Notes under the pieces: model-generated
Database searches by the model: none
Seen by the model: only the letters and a program-made list of their open reading frames with translations
What the model was told of the DNA's origin: nothing
Made by a program: the position numbers and the translations under genes
DNA from: JABACD01 sp047639675
GTDB taxonomy: Bacteria > Planctomycetota > UBA1135 > GCA-002686595
Assembly (NCBI GenBank): GCA_047639675.1
Contig: JBLIOI010000012.1
Span: forward strand, 1-64,000
Length of the DNA stretch: 64,000 bases
Direction: 5' to 3'
Shown here: positions 17,444 through 25,483 of the stretch, one piece after another
Numbering within the stretch: position 1 is the stretch's first letter
Layout: the number at the start of each line of letters is the position of its first letter

Positions 17444-19207
17444 TTGGCCAAAACCAAAGCCACGCTTGGGACGCCGACCTTATTCGGCGACGACCAGACC
17501 ACCGACACTTTGACACCCAAGCCCAAAAAAGCTGCAGGCGAAGCCTTGCCTGCAAAAAAGAAGGCCGGTCGGCGTGCCAGCGCTCAGGAGATGGCCGCCA
17601 AGCAACGCGATATTTCCGTCTCGGAATTCTTCACCAAGAACCGGCACCTCCTGGGCTTCGACTCGCCGTTGAAGGCACTCTTGACCACCGTCAAGGAAGC
17701 CGTCGACAACTCCCTCGACGCCTGTGAAGAGGCGGGAATCCTGCCGGAAATTGCGGTGGAGATTTCGCAAACTGGAGACGACGTCTATCGTTGCTCCGTC
17801 GAGGACAATGGGCCGGGCATCATCGACACGCAGATTGGAAAGGTCTTCGGCAAGCTGCTCTACGGTTCAAAGTTCCACAAGCTCTCGCAGACCCGCGGCC
17901 AGCAAGGAATCGGAATCTCGGCCGCTGGTATGTATGGTCAATTGACGACCGGCAAGCCGGTCTTGATTCGCAGTCGCACGGGTAAGCGCAAGGACGCGCA
18001 CGAATTCTTGCTGACGATCGACACCGTTCGCAACAAGCCCGAGATCCATGACTCCAAGATCACCGACTGGGACAAGGATCACGGAACGAGAGTCGAAATC
18101 GAGATGGAGGCCCGCTATCAAAAGGGGCAGCGCTCGGTTGACATGTATTTGAAGCAAACGGCTATCGCCAACCCGCACTTGACTCTGCACTTCACCGATC
18201 CCTCTCAGGAAACGGTGACCTACGAACGCTCAAGCAAGGACCTTCCGCCTGAGACGATTGAGATCAAGCCGCACCCCCACGGGGTTGAGCTCGGCCGTTT
18301 GATCGCGATGCTCAAAGAAACGGATAGCCGAACCCTCTCTGGCTTTTTGCAAGAAGAGTTCTCCCGGGTTGGTCCGACCGTCGTCAAGAAGATCGTTGCG
18401 GCTGCGGGTAAGGGGCTCACGTTGAAGTCCTATCCAACGCGCATTGCGCGCGAAGAGGCCTCGGCACTTCACAAGGCGATCAACGAGACAAAGATTTCAT
18501 CACCTTCAACCGAGTGCCTCGCGCCGATTGGAGAGGACTTGATGCTGCAAGGCCTCAAGAAGGAGCTCGAAGCTGACTTCTACGTCACCGCAACTCGGCC
18601 AGCGACTGTCTATCGGGGTAACCCCTTCCAGATCGAAGTAGGTATCGCTTACGGCAAGCCCGGCGGCGTCGGTCTCGAAGTGACAGACGAGGGTCGAATC
18701 CGCAAGAAGGATAAAGCCAAAGCCGCGACCGAAGAACTCGTTGGCTCGATGGAAGATCCGGTGCGCGTCATGCGCTTTGCGAACCGAGTGCCGCTCTTGC
18801 ACATGGCTTCTGGCTGCGCGATCACGAAGGCAGTAATTCAAACCAACTGGCGCGGCTATGGATTAGCTCAACCGCGAGGTGGATTGCCGATTGGAGCCAT
18901 GGCCGTCTTGGTTCACATCGCCAGCGTCTGGGTTCCGTTCACTTCGGAATCCAAGGAAGCTCTAGCCTCCTACGACGAGATCCTGAAAGAGATCAAGCTT
19001 GGGCTGCAAGAATGCGGCCGCAAGCTCGGTACTCATATCCGCAAAGGCAAACGCCTCAAGCGCGAATTTGAAAAGCGTAGCTACATCGAAAAGTACATCC
19101 CCCACATCGGAATCGCCCTTCAGGAGATTCTCGAGATCAACGACAAGGAACGCAACGACACCGTCGAGACCCTCGAAGACGTTCTGCACAAGAGCCGTAA
19201 GTTCTAG
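17444..19207 (+). CDS. top6B: DNA topoisomerase VI subunit B
   Basis: This is the ATPase subunit of the type IIB topoisomerase, which passes one DNA duplex through another. The GHKL ATP-binding motifs are clear: VKEAVDNSLDAC (N box), VEDNGPGI (G1) and RGQQGIGISAAGMYGQ (G2). An H2TH-like middle (FLQEEFSRVGPTVVKKIV) and a transducer domain with a lysine switch-loop (GLAQPRGGLPIG region) follow. The product is 587 aa. The start codon is TTG, supported by TGAGGA 7 bases upstream. The first ~50 residues form a Lys/Ala/Pro-rich tail. The subunit A gene follows after 19 bases. Topoisomerase VI is standard in archaea and plants but uncommon in bacteria. Confidence 0.93.
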   Translation: MAKTKATLGTPTLFGDDQTTDTLTPKPKKAAGEALPAKKKAGRRASAQEMAAKQRDISVSEFFTKNRHLLGFDSPLKALLTTVKEAVDNSLDACEEAGILPEIAVEISQTGDDVYRCSVEDNGPGIIDTQIGKVFGKLLYGSKFHKLSQTRGQQGIGISAAGMYGQLTTGKPVLIRSRTGKRKDAHEFLLTIDTVRNKPEIHDSKITDWDKDHGTRVEIEMEARYQKGQRSVDMYLKQTAIANPHLTLHFTDPSQETVTYERSSKDLPPETIEIKPHPHGVELGRLIAMLKETDSRTLSGFLQEEFSRVGPTVVKKIVAAAGKGLTLKSYPTRIAREEASALHKAINETKISSPSTECLAPIGEDLMLQGLKKELEADFYVTATRPATVYRGNPFQIEVGIAYGKPGGVGLEVTDEGRIRKKDKAKAATEELVGSMEDPVRVMRFANRVPLLHMASGCAITKAVIQTNWRGYGLAQPRGGLPIGAMAVLVHIASVWVPFTSESKEALASYDEILKEIKLGLQECGRKLGTHIRKGKRLKREFEKRSYIEKYIPHIGIALQEILEINDKERNDTVETLEDVLHKSRKF

Positions 19208-19226
19208 GCGCGAATAACACCCCACC

Positions 19227-20453
19227 ATGGCAAAGAAGAAGAAAAAGGTCCTTCGCAAGAAGAAGATCGCGAAGCGTGCGGCAGTTCCGACGCCGGACAA
19301 GGTCACTGCGACCGGCACCAAGGGCAAGCGTGCTGCGGCCACGCTAGGTCCTCTCGACAAGAAGACGATCAAGCTGATCGAAAGCACCGCAGTGCGCGTT
19401 CAAAAATCCATTCAAAAGCGTGTTCTGCCAGAGCTCAAGTTCCCGGTCCGCTCGTTGGCAAACGTCACCTACGACAAGAAGATCGGCTACTTCGAGTTGG
19501 GCAAGGGGCGTAAGTCACGGGCGCTTTCCGTCAACACGGTCAAGGGCTTTGCACAGACCCTGCGCTTGATGTCAATCTCCAAGGAGATGATCCAAAACAA
19601 CGACTTCGCCACAAAACGAGAGGCCTACTACGTTTCCAAGAACTGGGGCGATTGCAAGTTCAACGAACAGACAGAGTCCGACTCGGCGATGGACGACATC
19701 GAAGCTTTGGCCAGCCTTGACGGCCTGTCACGCGAACAATTGCGCTACTTCCCAGAAGAGCACGGCGGTTCAGTCGCGGGCAACTTGATTGTTGTCGATC
19801 GCGATACAGAAACGGGCAAGAAGATCCGCATCGATTGCACGGCATTCGGCACAGGCTCCTACTCGATCCCTCACTCCGTCGAACACTTGGAGTTTGAAAC
19901 GGATGCCAAGTTCATCATCGCCATTGAAACCGGCGGTATGTTCCAACGCTTGAACAACCACAAGTTCTGGAAAACAGCAAAGTGCATCATCATCGAGATG
20001 GGAGGTGTTCCGACGCGCGCCACACGCAGGTTCATTCGTCGCCTTTCAGACTCCAAGAAGATCCCGGTTTACTGCTTCGTCGACTGTGACCCCTACGGCA
20101 TCGCGAACATCTATCGCACGCTCAAGGTGGGCTCGGGAAACGCTGCTCACATCAACAAGTTCTTCTGTGTGCCGCAGGCCAAGTACCTGGGCGTCACGCC
20201 TCAGGACATCATCGACTTCAAGTTGCAGGACGCGACTCACGAGCTGCAGAAGGTCGACATCAAACGCGCCAAGGATGCCTTGAAGAACGACCCCTTCTTC
20301 AAGGCCCACAAGCCCTGGACGCAGGCCATCAACCAGCTGCTTAAGATGGGCGTTCGCGCGGAACAGCAGGCCCTCGCCAAGTGGGGTCTCAATTTCGTTA
20401 TCGACGAGTACCTGCCGCGCAAGCTGAAGGACAAGAAGAGCTTCTTGCCCTAG
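19227..20453 (+). CDS. top6A: DNA topoisomerase VI subunit A (Spo11-like)
   Basis: This is the DNA-cleaving subunit. The catalytic tyrosine lies in KREAYYVSKNW (Y134 or Y135). The Toprim metal site is present: E234 in AIETGGMF and D286/D288 in FVDCDPYG. The C-terminal part (FKAHKPWTQAINQLLKMG, LNFVIDEYLPRKL) matches family ends. The protein is 408 aa, with a very basic N-terminal tail of about 40 residues (AKKKKKVLRKKKIAKR). It should form an A2B2 complex with the upstream subunit B. All key residues are intact, so the enzyme is likely active. Confidence 0.94.
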   Translation: MAKKKKKVLRKKKIAKRAAVPTPDKVTATGTKGKRAAATLGPLDKKTIKLIESTAVRVQKSIQKRVLPELKFPVRSLANVTYDKKIGYFELGKGRKSRALSVNTVKGFAQTLRLMSISKEMIQNNDFATKREAYYVSKNWGDCKFNEQTESDSAMDDIEALASLDGLSREQLRYFPEEHGGSVAGNLIVVDRDTETGKKIRIDCTAFGTGSYSIPHSVEHLEFETDAKFIIAIETGGMFQRLNNHKFWKTAKCIIIEMGGVPTRATRRFIRRLSDSKKIPVYCFVDCDPYGIANIYRTLKVGSGNAAHINKFFCVPQAKYLGVTPQDIIDFKLQDATHELQKVDIKRAKDALKNDPFFKAHKPWTQAINQLLKMGVRAEQQALAKWGLNFVIDEYLPRKLKDKKSFLP

Positions 20454-20501
20454 GCCTGCGTAGCAAGCCCCCTGTCACCTTCGCGCGCTGGCGTGAGCAT
20501 A

Positions 20502-20530
20502 CCTCACGAACCGCTAGGCGGCCCGTGAGG
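20502..20530. terminator. Hairpin between convergent top6A and the BtpA-family gene
   Basis: CCTCACG (20502-20508) pairs with CGTGAGG (20524-20530), with an inner CCGC/GCGG stem closing a TAG loop. The lack of a U tract makes it a terminator by position rather than by textbook form. Confidence 0.45.
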
Positions 20531-20535
20531 GAGCG

Positions 20536-21357
20536 CTAGGCGCGGGCTCGCTTGACGCTCTCCACGAACTCGGCGGCGCGCTCGCCGTCGAGTTCGTTAT
20601 CCCAGCGTCCGCCGCGCTTGAGGTAGGAACCGACGATGAAGCCGGATGCGTGCTCGATCAGGTCGGGCACTTGCTCTGGCGTCACGCCGCTGCCCACGAG
20701 GACCGGCAAACCGCAAGCCAGAGCGGCCTCGCGCAGATCGTCCGGCGCAGTCACCTGCCCAGTGGATGATCCTGTCACGATGACTCCGTCCGCCCCCGAA
20801 AATTCTGCGGCCTTGGCGATCTCTCCCACACCGAGGTCGCTGGTGATCGCGTGCGAGGAATGCTTCTTCTTGATGTCGCAAAGAATCTGAATGTGCTGCG
20901 CTCCAATCATCTTGCGATAACGCAAGAGCGGGCCCGCGGCAGCTTCTGCCATCAAACCCTCGTCTGCCACGCTGGCGAACACGAAGCCTTCCGCGCGTAT
21001 GAAATCTGCCCCCGCTGCCAAAGCCACCGCCAAGGCCGCCTGATTGGCTCCAGCCAAGACCTGGACGCCAAGGGGTAACTGGGGCGCCGCTTGGCGCACT
21101 TCAATGCAGGCGGCAGTCATCGCACTAACGATTTCCGGCCCGATCGACCCCATCACATAGGGGCGATCCCCCATGTTCTCGACGATCAACATTTCGAAAC
21201 CCGCAGCCGCCAAGGTGCGCGCATCTTGGCCCGCCTTTGCAATCAGCTCGTTGCGGGAGCTGACTGCATGCGGCGTTCCAGGCAAGGGCCCGAGGTGCAC
21301 CATCCCGATCATCATGCCGGGATTGGTGAACAGTTTAGTTGGTTCTAGAATCTCCAA
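20536..21357 (-). CDS. BtpA/SgcQ-family TIM-barrel protein
   Basis: The family motifs are IGMVHLGPLPGTPH, MLIVENMGD, GADFIRAEGFVFASVADEG, ILCDIKKKHSSH, DGVIVTGSSTG and VGSGVTPEQV. BtpA was named for a cyanobacterial protein needed for photosystem I stability; most bacterial relatives are uncharacterised TIM barrels. I place the start at the TTG at 21357 because LEPTKLFTNPG then aligns with the usual family N-terminus; the ATG at 21315 would cut this off. With the TTG, the gene overlaps the 3' end of the DUF481 gene by 13 bases. The product is 273 aa. A paralogue lies at 51934-52746. Confidence 0.8.
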   Translation of the reverse strand: MEILEPTKLFTNPGMMIGMVHLGPLPGTPHAVSSRNELIAKAGQDARTLAAAGFEMLIVENMGDRPYVMGSIGPEIVSAMTAACIEVRQAAPQLPLGVQVLAGANQAALAVALAAGADFIRAEGFVFASVADEGLMAEAAAGPLLRYRKMIGAQHIQILCDIKKKHSSHAITSDLGVGEIAKAAEFSGADGVIVTGSSTGQVTAPDDLREAALACGLPVLVGSGVTPEQVPDLIEHASGFIVGSYLKRGGRWDNELDGERAAEFVESVKRARA

Positions 21358-22112
21358 CCGACCGTTAGGGCAAACAAGCTGTTGTTGCGACCATTGCCAG
21401 GGGCGGGCGTGTTGTCGTAGTCCCAGATCCATGAGAATTGAGCAAAGATCACATCGGTGATTTCGGCTTTGACGTTGGTGGCCCAACGAGCATAGATATC
21501 TTCGCTATCTTCGAGGCTCGGGTAGATTTGGCCGCCGTGGGAGAACTCCCACACCTCGCTCTCCAGGTAGGCGAAATCGTAAGCAAGGCGCAGAGCAAGG
21601 CTGCTTTCGCCTCCCGTAGGATCAAAAACCTCGTCGACGAAGGCTACGCCTGCTTCACCCTTGATATCCCACACCACGTCCTCGCGGAATTGGTGACCGA
21701 CACCAGCGCCGACTGTAAATCGCTCGTCGAGGTTTGATGCAAAGTCGCTCTCGTCAGTCACCAACCCGTAGCCGTAGCTCAATTCGTTGAAGAAGTGATC
21801 GTACTGTGCGCTGCCATAGACCTTGCGCTGAATCACTCCACTCTCATTGTCGCCCTGGTAATTCCAGAGAGCTTTCATGGTGGCGCGATCTGTATCTCCT
21901 CTCCAAATCACTTCGGCCGCAAGGTTCGCGGTCTTAGTTTCGGTGTTACCAGTATTAATGAATCCACCGGCGTTCAAGCTTCCGCTCCAACCTTGCACAT
22001 CTTCCTCGGCGGTCTGGACTGGCTCGGGAGAGACAAGGCTTGTCGCCGGCAGCGGCGCGTCGGAGGGCGCGATCGAAGCCGCGAGAATGGAGAGTAGGGC
22101 GCTAGAAATCAT
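21345..22112 (-). CDS. DUF481 outer-membrane beta-barrel (YdiY-like)
   Basis: The 255-aa protein has a short signal peptide (LLSILAASIAPS) and the DUF481 pattern: GWSGSLNAGGFINTGNTET near residue 40, alternating hydrophobic strands, and an aromatic C-terminus (FALTVGWRF) as required for insertion of outer-membrane barrels. The family contains the putative salt-induced protein YdiY; its function is not established. The downstream BtpA-family gene overlaps its end. Confidence 0.85.
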   Translation of the reverse strand: MISSALLSILAASIAPSDAPLPATSLVSPEPVQTAEEDVQGWSGSLNAGGFINTGNTETKTANLAAEVIWRGDTDRATMKALWNYQGDNESGVIQRKVYGSAQYDHFFNELSYGYGLVTDESDFASNLDERFTVGAGVGHQFREDVVWDIKGEAGVAFVDEVFDPTGGESSLALRLAYDFAYLESEVWEFSHGGQIYPSLEDSEDIYARWATNVKAEITDVIFAQFSWIWDYDNTPAPGNGRNNSLFALTVGWRF

Positions 22113-22232
22113 AGGGAGTCGGTAGGTAGCAGATCAGGAATTGAGGAGGACAGCGGCCCTCGAAAATCGGTGGCGGAGTGTAGAAACCCCCCTTCTTCCT
22201 TTCCACATGTCCCCGCCGAATCCGGCGACGCC

Positions 22233-22586
22233 TTAGCCAAATCGCAGTCCACAACCCGGGCACATGGGCACATCCGGAGTGAAAACAGTCATGCACGCAG
22301 GGCAAGTGGTCTGCTCCGCATCGAAATCCACCACCATTTCCGCAGAGGCGGCCTCTGAATCAGAGAGCCCCGCTTTCCACTGATTCTGGATGACCTCGGC
22401 ACTATCCGCCAAATCTACGCTCGCGACCGCGAGCTCGAGGGTGACACCTCAGCCCGAACTACCGCCTTTCTCATCCGGACGCCTGATTTCCGAAGTGATG
22501 CCTCGTTTTTTGAGAAGCGCCTGCAGCTCCTTCATTCCTTCCAGCTTGCCGCGCATCAGCGCCATCATCGGTTCGTTGCTACTCAT
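22233..22586 (-). CDS. Candidate selenoprotein with C-terminal zinc ribbon (TGA read as Sec)
   Basis: The ATG at 22586 opens a frame that meets a TGA at 22449-22451 (codon 46) and continues in the same frame to a TAA at 22233-22235, 117 residues in all if the TGA is translated. Residues 1-45 are a helical stretch (MKELQALLKKRGITSEI); the TGA sits in GGSSG-U-GVTLELAV; the part after it ends in a typical zinc ribbon, CPAC-x10-CPGC followed by GLRFG. A fine SECIS-like hairpin directly follows the TGA, and selA is present at 54169-55614. I do not recognise the family; the first part resembles small DUF2007-like domains (weak). The coding character on both sides of the TGA argues against a chance open frame. 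A MauE/thioredoxin-like redox gene is divergent from it. Confidence 0.75.
22419..22451 (-). promoter_or_regulatory. SECIS-like hairpin with its UGA codon
   Basis: On the minus strand the UGA (22451-22449) is followed by 14 bases, then the stem GCUCGC / GCGAGC (22434-22429 and 22424-22419), six perfect pairs, capped by GGUC (22428-22425). Bacterial SelB recognises hairpins with a GGU-containing apical loop 16-37 bases after UGA; the E. coli fdhF element has GGUC at nearly the same distance. Geometry and loop both fit. Confidence 0.75.
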
Positions 22587-22698
22587 ATAGAGCATGATGC
22601 GACAACTGGACTATTCCTGGAAGCCTCAAGGCGCCAACTCTAGAGTTAGCTCAACGTATTCGAGGGCGTCCGACGCCCGACCCCAGATCAGCAGAACC

Positions 22699-23616
22699 AT
22701 GTCCGAAGAGAAGCGATTCGACCTCACCCCAATTTCCGTCCGCCTAGCCGCCCTGTGGGTCGCAGCGGGAGCCCTATTCAAGTTGATCGCGGGCAGCCCA
22801 GCAGATCTGCCGGCGGTACTGCACGACCTCCCGATCGAGGTTTCACTGTTCTTCAAGATCGCTATCGGTATTGAGCTGGCGATTGTTTGTACGGCACTCC
22901 TGCGACCGACCTGGGGCTGGCTCGCCTTAGTCGCGCTCTTCGCAGTGTTTGATGTTGTGCTCGCCATAGTAATGGCGTCCGGCGCAGAATCTTGTGGGTG
23001 CTTCGGCTCCTCCGTAACGATTGCTCCGTGGGTCATGATGGCAATCGACACGCTCTTACTTCTGGGCATTTTGGCCAGTCGTCCGTGGAAGTCAGAGACA
23101 AAAGCGGTCGGTCCGGCTGGCTTGACCCTGGCGCTCGCCGCCGTTGCACTGATCATTCCATTTCCGTACATCGGAGAACAAGCCCTTCAATCCTCGGAAG
23201 ACGGTGCCGTCACGGAAGTCGAAGACTTGCGCTGGCTTGAGATCGACGTGGAGTCTTGGACTGACCAACTGATCTACGACAGTGAGTTCGCCAAAATATT
23301 CCCAACGGAAGTTGAGACCTTGCCGACCGATGGCTTGTACATCTTCTGGCGCTGGGACTGCGATCATTGCGCCTCGCACCTGCAGCAACTCGCCGATGGC
23401 GATGACGGCATGAGCCCGATCGTCTTGATTCGATTAATGCAAGAGCATGACAACGACGAGAACGGTGCGGTGACCGCCATGCCGGTCGGCGGACATGTGA
23501 CCGAGTTAAGTTTGCCAGCCGGAACACAGTACATCATCCAAACGCCCGCAGAATTCATTCTCGAAGGCGGTATGATCGTTAGCGCAACGGAAGGCGTTGG
23601 AGTTGAAGAGAAGTAG
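22699..23616 (+). CDS. MauE/DoxX-type membrane protein fused to a thioredoxin-like domain
   Basis: The 305-aa product has five hydrophobic segments in its first ~160 residues and a paired-cysteine loop SCGCFG (C99, C101) as in MauE/DoxX redox-associated membrane proteins. A soluble domain follows with a CxxC in FWRWDCDHCASHL (C221, C224), which looks thioredoxin-like. I infer an electron or disulfide relay across the membrane. The start at 22699 (MSEEKRF) was preferred to the in-frame ATG at 22594, which adds a polar stretch without a match to the family. It is divergent from the candidate selenoprotein, sharing the 22587-22698 interval. Confidence 0.75.
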   Translation: MSEEKRFDLTPISVRLAALWVAAGALFKLIAGSPADLPAVLHDLPIEVSLFFKIAIGIELAIVCTALLRPTWGWLALVALFAVFDVVLAIVMASGAESCGCFGSSVTIAPWVMMAIDTLLLLGILASRPWKSETKAVGPAGLTLALAAVALIIPFPYIGEQALQSSEDGAVTEVEDLRWLEIDVESWTDQLIYDSEFAKIFPTEVETLPTDGLYIFWRWDCDHCASHLQQLADGDDGMSPIVLIRLMQEHDNDENGAVTAMPVGGHVTELSLPAGTQYIIQTPAEFILEGGMIVSATEGVGVEEK

Positions 23617-23836
23617 GCGCTAATTGCGTAGATCGCACTCCGCCATCCAGCGCGTTTCCTATTGCCTGCGACCTTAAAGGCGGGAAGCGAAGCTCCCATA
23701 GAATCCTGGCACAAGTAGAGTGGCGCCAAGCCCTTTCGTTGCGACAAATCAGCAGCGAATCGAAGTGTGTAGGTCTCTGTCTTGTGCTCCACAGTCTTGA
23801 TTGAAACCGTCCTTACGGGCACCTCTGCAGCTGTTT

Positions 23837-23962
23837 CTTGAAGAAGGCGATAGGGAGCCCGTTCACTCTCCGCCATCATTGCAGGAAGCCAAGATTCGTA
23901 ATGAATCTTGGCTTCCTGCAATGATGGCGGAGATTGCGCGGGCCCCCTACCGCCTCTTCAAG
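23837..23962. repeat. Long palindrome between convergent genes
   Basis: The core is a perfect 31-bp inverted repeat (23867-23897 and 23903-23933) with a GTAAT loop. Outside it the two arms continue to match imperfectly to 23837 and 23962, so the whole is about 126 bases of near self-complement. It fills the second half of the 349-base gap 23617-23965; I see no gene in the first half (23617-23836), although its minus strand is open and could hold a decayed coding fragment. It may act as a bidirectional terminator or be a mobile palindromic repeat. Confidence 0.75.
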
Positions 23963-23965
23963 ATC

Positions 23966-24856
23966 CTACTTCTGCGAGACCAGGTAGCCGATCCATGATG
24001 CGCAGTTTTCACCACGCTCCTCGGCTTCGAAGATTCCGTTGCCTTCGTCCGGGTCGTCTTCGTCGTCCCCTTCGAAGTAGCTATTGACCTTGCTGAAGCC
24101 TGCATCTTTCAGGATGTCCTTCAACTCGCTCATGCTGTAGGCACGCCAGTGATATTCGAACGCATTGTTGAGCTCAGTGCCGTCGCGAAACTTGAAGTGA
24201 ATTTTGCAGAAGAACTCGCCTGTGCCAGGGAAGAATTCATCCTGATCCCAGACGTAGGTAAACCCCCCCTCAATCTTGCGCTCCTCTAGCATCTCTTCGG
24301 TGCCTTCGGAACCACCGTAAAGATCGATCACGAAGATGCCGTCTTTTGCCAAACTCTCTTGGGCTAACTTGAAGTACGCGATGAGCTCCTCGCGCTCGCG
24401 GAACAACCAGTAGGAAAAGTTTTGCGCGATGCGGATATCCGGAGCCTTGCGGCCGGGCGCGCGCGCGTCTTCAAGATACAGATCGATCCTATCCTCAGCG
24501 CCCGCCTTGGTGATCTTGCCGAAGTTGTGCTCCTTCCCCCAAGCAAGCGGCTCGGGGTCTAAGTCGTAACCCTCTGCGGTGTTCTTCTCGTCGCGGCTGA
24601 CCCACTCGATACACATGAGTGAGGTTCCGCAGAAATCCTCACGCAGGTGCTTCGGCTTCTTGCCGTTGATGTCCTCGTAGGTTTCCATCAGGAAATCCAC
24701 ATCCGTCTCTGGCGACTGAACAGCGAGTTGGTAGAGCTCGTACTTATCCGCATTGGCCAACGTGTAACGATGACGCGAAGCGGCCTTCTTCTTGGTCGCT
24801 TTGGCCTTCTTCGCCTTGGGCTCGGTTTTCTTGGTAGAGCTTTTTGTCTTGCTCAC
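23966..24856 (-). CDS. Class I SAM-dependent methyltransferase with lysine-rich tail
   Basis: The 296-aa protein starts with ~28 residues rich in Lys, Ala and Thr, then a methyltransferase domain: DVDFLMETYEDING, REDFCGTSLMCIEWV (SAM-binding loop), AEGYDLDPEPLAWG (acidic motif II) and FVIDLYGGSEG. The substrate is not apparent. The GTG start at 24856 is supported by AGAGGA 7 bases upstream. The basic tail resembles those of the topoisomerase VI subunits in this window and may bind nucleic acid (inference). Confidence 0.8.
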   Translation of the reverse strand: MSKTKSSTKKTEPKAKKAKATKKKAASRHRYTLANADKYELYQLAVQSPETDVDFLMETYEDINGKKPKHLREDFCGTSLMCIEWVSRDEKNTAEGYDLDPEPLAWGKEHNFGKITKAGAEDRIDLYLEDARAPGRKAPDIRIAQNFSYWLFREREELIAYFKLAQESLAKDGIFVIDLYGGSEGTEEMLEERKIEGGFTYVWDQDEFFPGTGEFFCKIHFKFRDGTELNNAFEYHWRAYSMSELKDILKDAGFSKVNSYFEGDDEDDPDEGNGIFEAEERGENCASWIGYLVSQK

Positions 24857-25012
24857 AATGCTGTCCTCTGGAGTGCTGTCGAGTTCGTAGTCATGGAAGG
24901 ATGTGTGCGCAGGCTAGGTATCCGGAGCCCCAAGATCAATCGGAGTCCTGCTCTCAATCGCTGTGATCTAGCCGTAAAAGAAAAGTAGCCCGGCATAATT
25001 CCCTGGACGGGA

Positions 25013-25042
25013 AACTACCGAGGTCGTATTACCGAGGTAGTT
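25013..25042 (+). promoter_or_regulatory. Operator candidate upstream of blaI-like gene
   Basis: AACTACC (25013-25019) and GGTAGTT (25036-25042) form an inverted repeat; within it TACCGAGGT occurs twice as a direct repeat (25016-25024 and 25030-25038). BlaI/MecI repressors bind short dyads of this kind ahead of their own operon. Confidence 0.5.
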
Positions 25043-25094
25043 GAAGAGCACAGAATTGCACTGGCTCCTCGAAAACACTGTCAAATCACGAACA

Positions 25095-25481
25095 ATGAGT
25101 GCCTCAAAACACACCCTCGGCGAACTGCAGCTCGCCATCATGCGCGTCCTCTGGCAAAGCGGATCGGCTAGCGTCGCTGAAGTCCACCAGGGACTTCCCG
25201 AAGTGCGCAGCCGAGCTCTGACCACGATCGCAACGATGCTCTCGAAAATGGAGAAGAAGGGCGTGGTCCGTCACCGCAGCGAGGGACGCCAATTCATCTA
25301 CGAACCGACCGTTAGCGAAGATGAGGTCAAACGTTCGATGGTCGCAGAATTGGCCCACCGCCTCTTCGACGGCGACTTCACAGCCCTCGTCACGCACTTG
25401 ATCGACGAGCGTGAGATTGACGCGAAAGAGCTCGAAGACTTGAAAGAAAAGATTCAGTTGCGCAGCAAGGAGGCCAAGTAA
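25095..25481 (+). CDS. BlaI/MecI-family transcriptional repressor
   Basis: The 128-aa protein has the winged-helix of BlaI-type repressors: LGELQLAIMRVLW, SVAEVHQGL, LTTIATMLSKMEKKG (recognition helix) and RQFIYEPTVSEDE. The C-terminal helices would dimerise and be cut by the partner sensor protease. The ATG at 25095 was chosen because family members start just before LGELQ; the frame is open upstream to 25041, where the extra residues overlap the operator. The M56 protease gene follows after 2 bases, the usual order for this regulatory pair. Confidence 0.9.
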   Translation: MSASKHTLGELQLAIMRVLWQSGSASVAEVHQGLPEVRSRALTTIATMLSKMEKKGVVRHRSEGRQFIYEPTVSEDEVKRSMVAELAHRLFDGDFTALVTHLIDEREIDAKELEDLKEKIQLRSKEAK

Positions 25482-25483
25482 TC

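Noticed and set aside
23364..23921. Minus-strand open frame as a gene
   Set aside because: It runs antisense through the end of the 22699-23616 gene and into the palindrome; only a short part looks coding-like and no family is recognisable.
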